Shown: positions 12,401 through 27,400 of the stretch, one piece after another
Numbering within the stretch: position 1 is the stretch's first letter
How the letters are laid out: every line of letters starts with the position of its first letter
NCBI GenBank assembly: GCA_950022655.1
Contig: OX465584.1
Location: forward strand, 32,740,988 to 32,804,987
Direction: 5' to 3'
DNA: 64,000 nt
Origin: Alentia gelatinosa
Taxonomy: Eukaryota > Annelida > Polychaeta > Phyllodocida > Polynoidae
Notes under the pieces: generated by a model
What the model saw: only the letters and a program-made list of their open reading frames with translations
Databases searched by the model: none
Told to the model about the DNA's origin: nothing
Made by a program: the position numbers and the translations under genes

Positions 12401-15400
12401 CTAGTAGGGAACAAGCAGGCAGAATATGCTTGTAGACAGCAATATCTACAAGTCCAGGGCCCTGTTTTTCAGTCACGACAAGATCCAACAATATGCTAAG
12501 ATCGTCCAGCGAATGTACAACATTTTGGATGAAAAAAGATGGCCAGCATGCTATAGACAGTGTCGTAGCACGCCATGTGGGATCTGCGTAAAAAATATTG
12601 TTCAAAATGATTGTCTTTAAAAAAACATAGAAGTATGCATGGTGTTTTTCAGTCATGACAATTATTGTAAGCGATGGTTATTGGAGAATGTGCAGCACTA
12701 GGTTTTTCAAAAGAAGCTGAGTGGTGCGATGCACCGATTGTCAATTAAAACATGATAGTTTAAAAAACTTTTCTGATGAACAAAATACCAAAAGGATAAT
12801 TATGAAGTTTCGAGAATAGCTACACCAAATATATAGCAAAATTGTCCCAAAAAGATTTTCTAATTTCAATAAATTTTAGCATCTGAAAAAAAGAGTTATA
12901 ACAACCTATTATCCCTGTACAACATGTCCAAATATGTTGTTGGTTCTGACATCTTGGACAACAAATACCCTTTCAATTCCCTACGATTGTCGCTACTATA
13001 GCACACCTCAAAGCACCTAATGTGTCGTTGAGCGACCATCATTGGCCAATCCTTTGAGATCTCACGTTTATAGGACACTGAAAGCTGAAACATGTCGTTG
13101 GGCTAGGGTGCAGTAGGGATATTGCCTCCTGAGGGTTATGAGGGAACCTCCACTAGAATATTTTGACACCTATTTCAGGGAGAGGGGCAGAGAACACAAA
13201 TTTAGTGGGATACAGGTAAGGTAGTCCCATGTGTGCATGAAAGAAAATACTTGGAAAATAGTAACAGGAAGATTTTGTTTGAGACTTTTCCAAAGAAAGA
13301 TCTAATAACCTTTTTGAAAGATACAAATCTCTTTGATTGTGTATAAAATAATTGAATTTTTTATATTTTTTCATTCTGAACCTCATCCAAGCACATCCTC
13401 ATATTTAAGAGATCTAATTGAATTAAGTTGGATTCAGTGCCTGCACATAAAAGCCCCCTTGGGTTTGAATCGGATGGACCCACATAGGGCCCAGGCGCAG
13501 TTATAGAGAGAGGAGCTTACTTAGCCATGTCAAAATTCTTTTAATCATCCTGTGACAGGTAGAATTCAATTCTGGTCCCCCTTCAGACACTGTCATTCAC
13601 TTTTTGGAACACACTCAAATTGAGTTCTGTCCTGCCAAAATACAAATGACATACCAAGTAGGCAGTACTTGGCAGGTGGCCTGGCCAACCAGGCCAGGAC
13701 AGTGTGCTTTATAGCACTCTTAGGTTAGACCTCAGAATGATACACTGCATATGCTGAGACAAAATTTGCAAATCTTTATGAAACCTTTCTATATAATCTA
13801 AGAATTTGGTCAAACTTTACATGAAATATTTGGATTTTTTCGATTGGTTGTGCTAATCACGGCAGCATAGCTTGCTGCCTAATACAGTAGAACCCTGCGT
13901 AAGCGGACACCCTCTGTTCCGGGCCAAAGTGTCTGCTTACGCGGAGTGTCCGCTTACACGGGGTTAAATAAACATCTTATATAGGGAACCGTTCCGACCA
14001 AACCCGGGGTGTCCGCTTACACGGGGTGTCCGACAGTGCCTTTATTTAGCTTAAATTTTGTGCACCTTCCTGAAACTGTGCACCTGTGAACTCCTCCATG
14101 CACCCTCCTGATATAGAGTAGCCATGACAATGTCTACTCCAAGCACAGAATGTATACTCATATTATCCTACCCCTAATAAAAACGGTCCATAGGCATAAC
14201 ATAGGCAAATTTTATGCGGCATGCCATGACATAAAGTGCGATTTATGCCTCTAGGGGCATAAAAAAAATTGACCAATCAGCGACCAGGGGGCTGTTTCAC
14301 TAGGAGCTACAAGTCTCGCTGTTTGTAACAGTGGCAGCAAAGCGGCAGTTTGCGTTTCATTAGAAGGTGCAGTCAAGCGTGAACGGCACTCGGGAAAGGA
14401 GCGGCACCAACAGTGGCAGAACCCGTTTCACTAGTAAATTGGGTCTCGCTGTTAGTGCCACTGTGGAGCTGCAGTAAGCGAGAGGGTCGACCCTCTCATT
14501 TGTTACGTGTATAGAATAGTCTCACCCACTTCCCGTGAGAATTAAGCAATGAAATTTTTACACGAGTAAGATATACATATCTCCTATAATCGTACCAAAT
14601 ATGAAGAAAATCGGCCAAGCGGTTTCGAAGTTATCAGCGTTTGAACTTTTTACTCCCTCCGTGCGTTAGTGTTAGTCGCTGTTCTTTTCACTCCCTCCGT
14701 AGTGCGGCGGGGGTTTCGGCTATTCTTTTAGTCTCCCCCCGGAGGCCGGCGGGAAGTGCAGTTTTTGCTACGACCAAATTCAAACGTCGATAACTTCAAG
14801 ACGGCTTGGCCGATTTTCTTCATATTTAGTACGATTATAGGTTGTATACATGCCTTACTCGTGTAAAAATTCCATCGCTTAATTCCTATGGAAAGGGGTG
14901 AAATTCCACGTCCTCGCGGCCCGTCGACAAATAAATTCGAATGTCAAACGCGTGTGCATAGCGAGACCTGTGCCAACAGTGAGAGTTGGTCTCACCTCAA
15001 CAGCGAGACCACTGTTGAAACGCAAATTTGGGATTGACACTGTTGGTGCCGCTATTCCTGCCACTGTTGCGGTCCTACCTCTCGCTTTGACCCCGCTTCT
15101 AGTGAAACAGCCCCCAGATTGTCAGCTGCTCCAAAAAAAGTTCCGTTTGGCCTCAAAAGTTCCGGTTTGACTTCGGTTGGTCATTCAATCGATATTTGTC
15201 TTTTAGTAATCCAAAAGCATAGAGACAGGGTAGGATAAATACGAAACCAAACTCGAGTTAGACTTGTCAGTGTCTATGCCACTCTGGTCAGGTCTGTTCC
15301 TCACTACGCTCAGCTAACGCTTCGCGTAGTAATACACGACCTTCCCGTCGTGGCATAAACACTGACAAGTCTAACTCTCGTTCAGTTTCTACTAAATCTA

Positions 15401-18400
15401 ACATATTTCTGAGGTAAATTAGATTGAGTAAGGATCAAAATCCAGGGGCCTGTTTTTTAGTTGTGACCATTTCCTATAGTGACCAGTTAGTGACCGTTTG
15501 TAGACCTTTGGGTTCCAGAGATAAGTCGTCATAACATGTGCGACCATTTAGAGGGGTAAATTGTCGTGGTCACTGTTTTGGGTTCCAGAGTTGTGACTAG
15601 TTGGTGACCATTTAGTCCAAATGGTGGCATATTTCATTTTATACACTTCCACTGTATCAAATGATACAATATTTACTGTGATGAATGAGCTATATCTGTT
15701 TTTATCTAATTCCCAAATTTCACAATTTTCTGTTGAGTAATATACATGTGAGACATGCTTTTGTTCTTGAATGAACCTTGGACCAACAGTGATCATAACA
15801 GCTTAACAGTGACCGGGTCTGAGGAACACATTTTGGTCGTGATCACTGGTTTGGTCGCCCAACTGGTCACTCTTTTGTGATCACTACAAATAAAGTTGCT
15901 CTGTCTGAAAAACAGGCCTCAGGGATTTAAAGAGTCACTCCAAACCCCATATAACAGGAGTATGCTACCAACACTGTTGTTGGACTGGTACCAGAAAGAG
16001 TGTCCTCATGGATGATTGTGCTGAATCCCTTTTTTCTTGAATTAAAAACACACAAACATAATTACAATACCAAAGGTAGCAGCATTTATTTACAGAGCCT
16101 CGGGTGTACCTATGACAAACTGGGGATTTTTCTGTATTTCTGGATTTTTTCACACCCCAAGGATCAAACTTGAGGTCAATGCTAATTTGAGGAGAAATTA
16201 GGATGGGGGTTCAAAATAGAAATATGAAATATTGTCAGCAACACCTGCACAAGGTTTAGAAATGAAAAAAAAAACAAGCAGTAGACTTTATAGGTTGAAT
16301 GAGACTTATCTCGGTAAAAGGTGATATTTGACCTAAAGTTTTTTTTGTTTTTTTTTTTTGGTCTCATTTCCTTTTTATTGGTTCTCTCTTCTTTTACAAT
16401 CTTTTCGTTTGATGTACAGGTTAACCTATATAAAGGAGCCAATAATAGGATACCCGTCAGCATTGTATCTCACAGTTGCTGGTTTTCTTCGGGTTTCCTT
16501 AAGTCACACATCTTAACCTTATGTTACGAGGTTGATGGATTGAGCAACGATCCCACCCTAGGACTGTTGTCTCCCTACCCAAATTTGAGTTGCTCACAGG
16601 GGTAGGTACCCTGTGCACCTCTGGGCCCTGTATTGATGATCGCTAGCTGAAATCCGCGAGCTAGCTAAGATCAGAGAGCGATCCTGAGACCATTTGTGAG
16701 ATCAATGGCTGCAAGTGCTTTTCAGTCATGGTCTCAGAGCGCCTGAGTGATCACCGCTAAAACGGTCATTATCTGAGACCAGTAGCGATGACAGTATGAC
16801 ATGTATCAACTGGTCTCAGGTTGTGACCATTTGGGAGATCATTTCACTTGTGATCCTTAGCAATTGTCCCAACTGAAAAACACCAAAATCTCCCAAAACG
16901 ATCACATCTCAGCTGCTGGCTGAGATCCCTAGAGATTATCACAACTGAAAAACAATTTGGCCCTCAAACGGTCTCAACTAGCGAGTGTCACGACTGAAAA
17001 ACCGGGCCCTGGATGTTAAATACAACATTTCCATTGCTCCATCTGACACAGTAGTAACATAGTAGACTTATGGCAAATATCACCTTTAAAAAAAGTAAGT
17101 CTCATTTAACCTATAGATTTTCACCTTTCATTATAACTTCACCTATACATTACAATGTCAGGCCTTCCAGTGAAACCTGTAAAACCTCTAAAAAGCTATA
17201 TTTTGATTCTTGAGCCTTTATTATAAGAAACCTATATAACATTATATAAAAACCTATATTGTCACTGCCATGTAGATTAATGTGTACAGGAAATCTTAGA
17301 AGTTAACTTGACACAAAGTTAGATTGTCAAATGACAAGAAATCCACATTATTGGTTCATTGGTTGTGCTAATCATGGCAGCATAGCTTGCTGCCTAATAC
17401 AGTTATTGGGAATCAACAGTTGGTTTAACTTCTTGCCAGACTGGCTTGCCTGTTGGAAACTCAACTTGGGTATACATGCTTGCTGGGAATAACCTGATGA
17501 GCCAAACATCCTGACATCCTGCAATTTAGTACTAGGTACATTTTTTAGAAATCAAGAACTGAAAATAAGCAATTCACTATAGTTTGTCTCATATTATGCT
17601 GAATATGTTAACCATAAAAACCTATAAAAGCCTATATTTTGGGCCTTGAAAAACGTGGAAAAACCTATATTTTGATTTTCAAAACCTATAAAAAACCCAT
17701 ATTGAGGAAGCGGGGCACTGGGAGGCCTGCAATGTGAATGATATTTTGTGTAAGTCTTATTGAACAAATTGGACATTAAACTACAAACAAAAAACACCAT
17801 CAGAAGCATTATGTAAATGCCCTTGAACTTGAATCATCAGCCACTCTGTTTACTGAATCACAAGAATAGAAATAGTGTAGTTGTATAAAAATCATTCCTT
17901 TATGGCAATCTTTCACGTTTGATATTAACATTGTATTTCCCCCCCCCAAAAAAATAGGTATTATCGGATGTGGCTACTTCACTGGTACTCGCTTTGAAAA
18001 ACCAGTGTGTGAACTCACAAGCAAACTGGTTCCTGTAACAAGGATACTTTGGCAACTTACAAAGGTAAATATGTAGAATATCCATAAAGGATGGTAATTT
18101 ATAGACAAAGACGTTGTTATTAGCGGGTGGACGGTTAGTCTTATAGGCAGGGATGCCAGTTTTCAATGTTTACATTGAAATTCATGTTTTCTTTTTCAGA
18201 GAATAAAATGTCGTTTTCCTTGAATAATATTGACATGGCAAAATTACTCAAGTCAGCCAAACCCTAATCTCCAACACTGAACCTCCCCACAGATCCATGT
18301 AAAAATTGAAATCTCTCAAATGATCCCCCCTCCCCACCCACAGCCCCTCAGCCTGACTCCGTGGCCGTTTTCAAGGTTGCCTCAGTCCCCTGCCAGCATC

Positions 18401-21400
18401 AGTTCAGGGGCCAACAATTGAAACACATTGAAAACAGACAATGGCTGTGATTGGTCAAAATTCAATGACAAGTTAATCAATTGTAGGCCTAAGTAACCCT
18501 CACTTTGTGGGTAAAATATGTGTACATATTCTAATTAATTCACCATTCACTGGCTCATGATATAAATAGCTAAAAAAGGAGTCTCTTATATTTTTGAATT
18601 TGAAAAATTTACTGCTGCCACCAAGCCATGTGCTATTTATGGAGGCGGCCATCTTGGATTAGCAGACAGGGGAACTTCAGAGACATGACAATTCGCTAAA
18701 GATCATAGATGGTATAAAGTCACAGTTTCAGATGAATAATGCAAGTAATTATCACAAATAACTTGTAACCAACACCAACAGCAGCAGCTGCTGGTGTTTT
18801 TATTGTTTAATTCACCATGAATTTCCACATAGAGACAGTGAGCGATAATAGAGGACGTTTAAAAACGCCGCAATATGCGGAGATGCATAAACGAAAATTG
18901 GAATTTATAAAAATTTCTGATGTGTAGATGAACATGGTAAAACACCACAATGCGTACAGAAGCGTATATAAGCGTTGATGAACAGCAATATTCCTGTTGG
19001 GGAAGGGGGGGGGGGGGGGTCTTGTTGGCCTAAGAATCAGCCAAAGAACCAGAACCCATGGAAAGCCCACTCACGGCCGTTCAGCATTGTGCCTATGGGA
19101 GGAACTCGTGCTAGCCTTGTTTTCAAGATACAGGTGAGGTGAACTTGTTTGTATTGCCTTACAAAATATTTCATGTTTTTTTCTGACTCCAACTGGCATC
19201 CCTGGTGCCTGCAGTTGCCATGAGCGAAATAACCACAGGATAACCGGGAATTTAGGGATCAGGTATGCCATAATTAGTATAAACCAAACAAGAGTTAGCC
19301 TTGTCAATTTTTATTCCACGATGGGCAGGCCGTGTATTACTACACGAGGCATTAGCTGAGTGTAGTGAGTAGCAGACCAGGGACCTGTTTCACTAGTTTC
19401 GTGACATGCCTGTGACACCATACAGACATTGGAGTTGTCTAGTTTCGTGACAACACAAATAGCTACCCTTAGGAAAAGACAGACCCCAAACACAAAAATT
19501 AGACAAATCTAGACGTCATGGACCTGTTTCACTAGTTTTATCGAAACCAGTGAAACAGATCCCTGGCCCCTGTTCTTTAGTCACGACATTTGTAATTTAC
19601 GACATGTTTTAGCTGTCAGTGTCCTATAGAGATACGATCTTAGGTTGGTTGTGACACTTGTTGTAGATACGACAAGGTGTGCTATAGTCACAACAATCTG
19701 TGGCCAATGGACCGGAAAGTGTCGCCATAAGTGTCGTAGGTCTAAGACCACTCTGGACATGTCGTACCGAATGCGCAACTTCACTTCCTGTTGGAATTAA
19801 GCAATGAAATTTTAACACGAGTAAGGTCATATCAATTGTCTGCTCTGGAGGCCAGTGTACCTTCCCCACGACTGCGCTTACTTCACTCTCCCAGCAGAGA
19901 TTCCGCGCTCTATACCGCGAAAGATCTGCTAGGAGAGTGCTTGTACGATATCCGATCGATAGCCCAATGTTTCAAATTCAAACGCCGATATCTTCGGAAC
20001 GGTGAGTCTGATCTTCATCATATTTAATACGATTATAGGTTATATGTATCCCTTACTCGTGTTAAAATTTCATTGCTTAATTCGTATGGGAAGCATAGGA
20101 AATCCACAGTGACGTTTTATAGAACCTAAGACAGTTCTATACTTGTCTTAACTTCCGACACATTTTGCCAAGATCGTTTGATTCAACCTACGACACTCTA
20201 TAGCACACCCGCCATCTTGTGTCGTCGAAAATGCCGTAGAATCTTGATCCGATCTCAGCCGATCGTAGACTTGCGATATCGTGACTAAAAAACAGGGCCC
20301 TGAACTCGAGTTCAATTTTGTATTTATCCTACCCCATCTCACCAATATACAGAGAAAACTTTATAATTATCCATGTTAGTAGCGTGTTGACACTCATGGG
20401 AGGATGGCTGGGTTTATCAATGCTGCTGGATCTACTTTCGTTACTTCATCCGTGATTGGCCCTTTTTTTTATTCACCTCTGTGCATAAATGATACTTTAT
20501 TCAGTGCTCTGTCAAATACAAACAGCAAACTGCCACTGGTGATGCTGAGACCAACAACGTATATCAGCTAATGCAAGGGGTCCCTGATCACTATGTTATG
20601 ACCATTTGTCTATAGAACATGATGACCTCAAAACGGTTGCTAGCCAGTCACTATTAGCGATCGTCAGGGCCCTGTTTTTTAGTCACGACCTTTGTAAGTG
20701 TCGCAATCCTAAGATCGCACAGCCGATCTACGACATATTTGTAAGACAAAAGATGGCCGGTGTGCTATAGACAGTGTCGTAGGTTGAATCAAACAATCTT
20801 AGCAGAGTTAAGAAAAGTATAGAACTGTCTTAGGTTCTATAAAACGTCACTGTTGATTTCCTGTACTTCCCATGGGAATTGAGCAATGAAATTTTAACAC
20901 TAGTAAGGTATACATATATCCTATACACGTACCGAATTTCAAGAGAATCGATCGCACCGTCCCCAAGACATCGGCATTTGAAATTTTGTCATAGCAAATG
21001 ATTCTCTGGTGGCCATTGCACCCTCCCACCTTCCGTGCCAGTGAATGTCGAGGTCACTGCATAAATTAGATCACTGACAGTAGAACTACACTGGCTACCA
21101 GTGTAGCTTTTGCTATGACGAATTTCAAACGCTGATATTTTCGTAACGGTGCGGCCGATTTTCTTGATATTTGATAAGATTATAGGTTGTATGTATACCT
21201 TACTCATGTTAAAATTTCAGCGCTTAATTCCAACGGGAAGTGAAGTTCCGCTTTTGGTACGACATGTCCAGAGTTGTCGTAGACATACGACACTTATGGG
21301 GACATTTTCCGCTCCATTGGCCACCGAGTGTCGTGACTATAGCACACCTTTTACCTCCCTAAGTGTCGTATCTCCACTAAGTGTCGTACCTGCTCTACGA

Positions 21401-24400
21401 TCGTATCTCTCTAGCACACTGACGGCAGGTACGTGTCGTAAGTTACAAATGTCGTGACTAAAAAACAGGGCCCAGGACTATAAAACACCTCCCAGGACAG
21501 ATTCCCATGCAAATCATTAGCATACAATATTCTCTAGCCATACTCAATGTGAATTAAACTATAATCTATCTCCATGAGCCCCTACACATACTGACTGATA
21601 AAGTACGATAATGCACCTTAAAATCTGATATGGAATCTGATTCTGTAAACCGAAATTCTCTTCATGATATTTCAGATTAAGATGTTGCCAACACCAGCCA
21701 AGTTCCATTACATTTTCAACTTGAGAGATTTGTCTCGGGTTTGGGAGGGAATGTTGAAGATTTGCGGTCCGGAATGCAATACAGAATCAACTTTGTTGGC
21801 CTTGTGGAAGCACGAATGTGTGAGAGTAATTGCTGACAGGTAAGACAACTTGACCATTTGTTTGATAGTCTCATCTCATATGAAACAGTTTAGAAAGAAA
21901 CACTGAAGGCACAGTTTTGAATCATCCTAGGAGCTGTTTCATTAGTAGAGGGGTGAAAGTGAGAGGTGAGACAGCAACAGTGGCAGCAACAGTGTCAATC
22001 CCAAATTTGCGTTTCATCAGTGGTCTCGCTGTTGAGGTGAGACCAACTCTCACTGTTGGCACGGGTCTCGCTATGCACATGTGTTTGACGTTCAAATTTA
22101 TTTGTCGACGGGCCGGGATGACGTGGAATTTCACCCCTTCCCATAGGAATTAAGCAATGAAATTTTTACAGGAGTAAGGTATATATATAACCACGCCGTT
22201 CCGAAGTTATCTGCGTTTGTATTTTGTCATAGCAAATACTGCACTTCCTGCCGGCCTCCGGGGGGAGACAAAAAGAACACACTACGGAGAGAGTGAAAAA
22301 GGACAGGGACCAACGCAAACACACGGAGGGAGTAAAAAATTCAAACGCCGATAATTTCGGAACAGCGTGGCCGATTTTCTTCATATTTGAAACGATTATA
22401 GGTTATATGTATACCTTACTCGAGTTAAAGTTTTATTGCTTAATTCCTACGGGAAGTGTGTGAAAACCTTCTATATATGTAACCAACGAGAGGGTCTACC
22501 ATCTCGCTTACAGTGGCGCCACAGTGGCAGTAACTTGACTGATGAAACGGGTTCTGCCACTGTTGGTGCCGCTCGTGTCCCAAGTGCTGTTCACGCTTGA
22601 CTGCACCTTCTAATGAAACGCAAACTGCCGCTTTGCTGCCACTGTTGCCAACAGCGAGACTTATAGCTCCTAGTGAAACAGCTCCCTGGGCCCTGTTTTT
22701 TACTCACAACAAGTTTGGCCAAGGATACCCTAAGATTGTCTAGCGAATGTACAACATTTTGGACAACAAAAGATGGTCGGTGTGCTATAGACAATGTTGT
22801 AGGGCAGCACAGGAGACCTGCGCGAAAAGTCTGGGCCCTTACGACAAGTATAAAATTGTCTCAGGTTCTATCAAACTTAGACAGTACACAGAGGAGGTGT
22901 GAAGCCTAGCGCCCCCTACAGTTTTGAGTGATAATAGAGAACCAAAACAAAACACCGCGGGTGCGCCTACAGGCTGCTACATGACTGACACAGAATCTCT
23001 TCTACAGGCGTTTTAGTACGTTTCTAGATGAAGATAAGCTACCAAAAGGTCCATAATGCTTTGTTTTGTTGCTCCATTGTTTGTTTTAGGAGTGTCATTA
23101 TCTGTAAATTATGCAAATCGGCCTGGAATCAAATGACAGCTGATGTTGATTCCTATGTGAAAATATTGCAAAAATTTGCTATATATGAACAGCTACTACA
23201 TACAAACTGTTAGAGCTCTATCAAAAATCTTTTCAGATATTGATAGAGTAACATCTAATGTATTCCAAACCACAATAGAGCTACACGTTTTGTGCCTGTT
23301 TTGTGTTGTGGAATACAGCCTTATTTCTTGCAAATTCCAATGTACAACCTAAAACGGGATTCACACGGTGGGATTCATGTACCTCACAGGCCGTTTGTCT
23401 GAGACAAATCCTGTTGAGATTCGGTACTGGAACACAATCTCCTCGTGTGAATGACAGGCTTTCATTTTGCTGAGACAACTTTTTTCTCTTGCAATTGTCG
23501 GCGACAATCGCCCCTAACAAGGAACAGAATCTCATGAGATTTTGACTTTAAACAGGTTTAAAATTTAGAGGGACATTTTGGTGAGACAAATGTATTTCAC
23601 ATGTTCTCCCCCAATCTGTGAGTCTCAGCGGTCTCAAATAACACCTATTCACACGGGGAAGTACCCTGAGTCGGCGACTGTGTACCCTGTGTACCCTGTG
23701 TAGGGGTGTAGGGTTGAGACTATGTACCTGTTAAATCTTCTCATGTGAATTGAATCCGCCATGTTCCCCTGAGACTGTAGAACACCCCAATCTGTGAAAC
23801 TTTCTTCCCAGTTGGAAATAGTAGCCGACTGGTGCAAAGGTGTGAAGTACACCAGTCTCAGGTCCATTTGTCCCACCGTGTGAATCCCATTTTAGACAGG
23901 AAACCTTAGCCATAGCACAGGTATATGACATGTGTATCACTAAATAGGCCCATGTGCTGGGTTTTGTTTGTCAAAATCAGCCTGTCATTCATGACACAAG
24001 AGCTATGTGCATTTTTCATGTGTTGGTGTGGGTTCTTCTCAGAGCTCCTGTCCCCTTGCTGTCATCTTTGAAAGTGGCACCGTGAGGCAGCCGCGATCGT
24101 ATATATCACTCGGGTCAGTATAGGGGGCGCTGCGCTTCACACCTCCTTTGGACAGTATAAGTCTAACTCAATGTATACAATTGATATGCATATATAGAGA
24201 ATTTTCATCCACTTCATGTAAGAATTAAGCCATGAAACTTGATCACCAGTTAGAGAAACATTTAACCCATAATCCTTCAGAATATGAAGAAGATCAGCCA
24301 CTTCAATCCACTGATATTCGCGTTAGAATTTAGAACATAGAGATGATACAGTCTGAGAGTGTCATCCAAGACCTATGAACCGGGAACAAGCGCGGTCAAT

Positions 24401-27400
24401 GTCAAAGTCGCCGCATGAATTAGTGGAGGCGTGGCCAATAAGTAACTGGCAAAGTGTTATCAATGTTTGAAAGAAAAGTGAATTCAGTTCAGTTTGTGGT
24501 CACAGGTCCATTTTTAAGAACTCCATTATGGACATTTTTCTACCCCTTAAGCTGGTTGAATCATAATATGATATGCCTCATTTAAAAGAGAATAAAAGAC
24601 AGGTGTATGAATGGATTGTTTATTCAGCATATTCTAGGAATCTCTCAAGACCCATCCAAATGGTATTGGTTTATAAAATTATTTGCAATATCATTTATCT
24701 ACAGATATTGGCTTGATTTACTATATTGGTGTACATAGGAACAGAGTTTTGTCCACCATTTTGGAGCACATGGTCAGTGAGGATGTAGGCAGGTCTCAGT
24801 TTCTCTGTGCACTCATCCATGAAGGTGTCACCATCAAGCAACCAACCTACCTTTCATATGTAGTTTGGGCATTACTGATTGCCAATTGAAATCACCTTTT
24901 TTCCGAAATGGGCGTTTTTATTGCTTTCGATTTCACAATCGATCTTCCAATACAATAGTTGACTGTAACGAGGTAATGGATGGTATATACACTGATAGAT
25001 GTCCTTGGGTAACATAACAGACATGATGAATACTTTATATTCCAAATATACACTGTTTGGTTCGTATATGATTCCACTTATAATGTCTCGCAAATATGCT
25101 ATTTGTTCCATACATACTAACCGACCAATAATTTTTCCATAACCCCCCTTTTGAACATCTGTTTAGAGCCCTCAATTTGTAGGTTGCGCATAAGTTAATT
25201 CCATGGATCTTAAAATTGGTCTCAGGATCGCTAATCGATCTCAGCGGAACTCAGTTTGAGATCATCAAGACTGAAAAACACCCCCCAGTTATGACAATCG
25301 TAGGTAACGATAGTCTAAGATCGGCCAATTAATGTGTGACACTTTGGAAGACAAGAGATGACAGGTGGCCTGTATCCCCCACGGGCCCGTTTCAATAGTC
25401 TGTAGGACGTCCGTTACTGTGTCCTGTGACACGATAGCGACAGGTAGCGTTTCAGTAGTTTAGTGACAAGCCATTCCGCGAGTCCGTGTTACAGACGGGT
25501 GCTAATAGTGGCTTGACCATTTCATAAAACCCATGTCAGGGGCCCGTTTCAATAGTCTGTAGGACGTCCATTATTGGGTGTAGTGACATGATAGCGACAG
25601 GTTGCGTTGCAGTAGTTTAGTGACAACCAATTTTGTGACTCCTGTTTACAGACAGCCCCTAATAGTTGCATGTATCATTTCATAAGAACGATGTCTGGGC
25701 CCTGTTTTTTAGTCACAATATCGCAAGTCTGCGATCACCTAAGATCGGATCAAGATTCTATGGCATTTTCTACGACACAAGATGGCGGGTGTGCTATAGA
25801 CGATGTCGTAGGTTGAATCAAACGATCTTAAGACAAGTATAGAACTGTCTTAGGTTCTATAAAACGTCACTGTGGATTTCCTTCGCCTTCCTTACGAATT
25901 AAGCGATGAAATTTTAACACGAGTAGGGGATACATATAACCTATAATCGTACAAAAAATGGAAAAGATCGGACTCACCGTTATGAAGATATCGGCGTTTA
26001 AATTTGAAACATCGGGCTATCATCGGATATGGTACAAGCACTCTCCTAACAGATCTTTCGCGGTAAAGCGCGCGGAATCTCTGCTGGGAGATTGAAATAA
26101 GCGCAGAGTGAGGGTAGAGCTACACTGGCCACCAGAGCAGCGTTTGCTATGACGAAATTCAAACGCCGAAATCTTCATAACGGTGCGGCCGATTTTCTTC
26201 TTATTTGGTGCGATTAAAGGTTATATGTATACCTTACTCGTGTTCAAATTTCATTGCTTAATTCCTACGAGAAGTTAAGTTCCGCGTTTGTTACGACATG
26301 TCCAGAGTGGTCTTAGAGATACGACACTTAGGGTCACATTTTCCGGTCCAGTGGCCACCGAGTGTCGTGACTATAGCACACATTTTACCTCCCTAAGTGT
26401 CGTATCTCCACTAAGTGTCGTATCTGCTCTACCATCGTATCTCTCTAGCACACTTACGGCAGATACGTGTCATAAGTTACGAATGTCGTGACTAAAAAAC
26501 AGGGCCCTGGTCACTATAGTGGTCACTATTGTGTCATAAATAGCGAGAGGGTATACCCTCTCTCTATCTGTGGTCACAGACGCGTAACTTTACTTCCCTT
26601 AGGAATTAAGCTATGAAACTTTAACCCCAGTTAGGGACACATACAACTTATAAATATGCCAAATATAAAGGAGATCGGTCCATGCAATCCAACGATATTC
26701 ACATTTGAATTCTGTCATAACAAATGCTGCTATGGTGGCCAGTGTGTAATTATTCAAGCGCTGTCACTAATTTATTCAGTGACCTTCACCATGATGGCAC
26801 TTGTTCCCGGTAGGACATGAGTATGTGAGATGGAGTACCCAACATGTTTTTCCGCTATGCTGTCCCAAACTAGGGACACATCCACAACAGTGACAAGACA
26901 CACCTCCCCTACAGTGACATGCCTTATGAAACAAGACTTAAATTTTTTCGCTATTCCTGTCACTATTGGGGTCACTAATCATGTCACTAAGTGGCTTAAT
27001 GACACATTCTATTGAAACGTGTCCCTGGTCACTGTTGGGGTCACTGTTGTGTCCGAAAAGTGAGAGGGTTTACCCTCTCGCTTCCATGGTCACAGTGTGT
27101 CACAGAGGTTCTAGACATTCTCTGAGTCGGCTCATCCGACGCCGAGTTTCAAGACGCCAAGTGGCGGCGAGTCGACCCTCGAGTCAACGTGCGTCGCGGG
27201 TTGAAGTGCAGTCACCCGTTAACCGTTACTCTGTTGGCGGTAGGCTCTGTGAGCCAACCCGGGTTTTGATGAATTGGCGGTTTACAATGACATATATTTA
27301 ACTAACTTTTATATCACATTAAAGTTTATTGCTCGTGATAACCACACCGCAGCAAGTGTGATGTCAGATGGCTTATGAAAATTGAGCTGGTTTTGGGTCT

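Larger units (their letters stand above)
19277..20340. mobile_element. I3: I-family element interrupted by E3 and B4
   Basis: The left part (19277-19377) reads gggcaggccgtgtattacta and the rest of the I-family hairpin. The right part (20300-20340) resumes with aactcgagttcaattttgtatttatcctacc, as in 54852-55222. Some interior sequence is missing. E3 and B4 occupy the break. Confidence 0.7.
22689..24440. mobile_element. B6: partial B-family element split by a 1.27-kb insertion
   Basis: Starts GGCCCTGTTTTTTACTCACA, runs to about 22879, and resumes at about 24151 with gacagtataagtctaactca and a decayed arm (agaattaagccatgaaactt). The right tip is missing. Confidence 0.7.

Noticed and set aside
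13171..13224. Candidate micro-exon between atttcag and gtaagg
   Set aside because: Its translation does not match the missing dynein segment; the real exon 5 is at 17958-18064.
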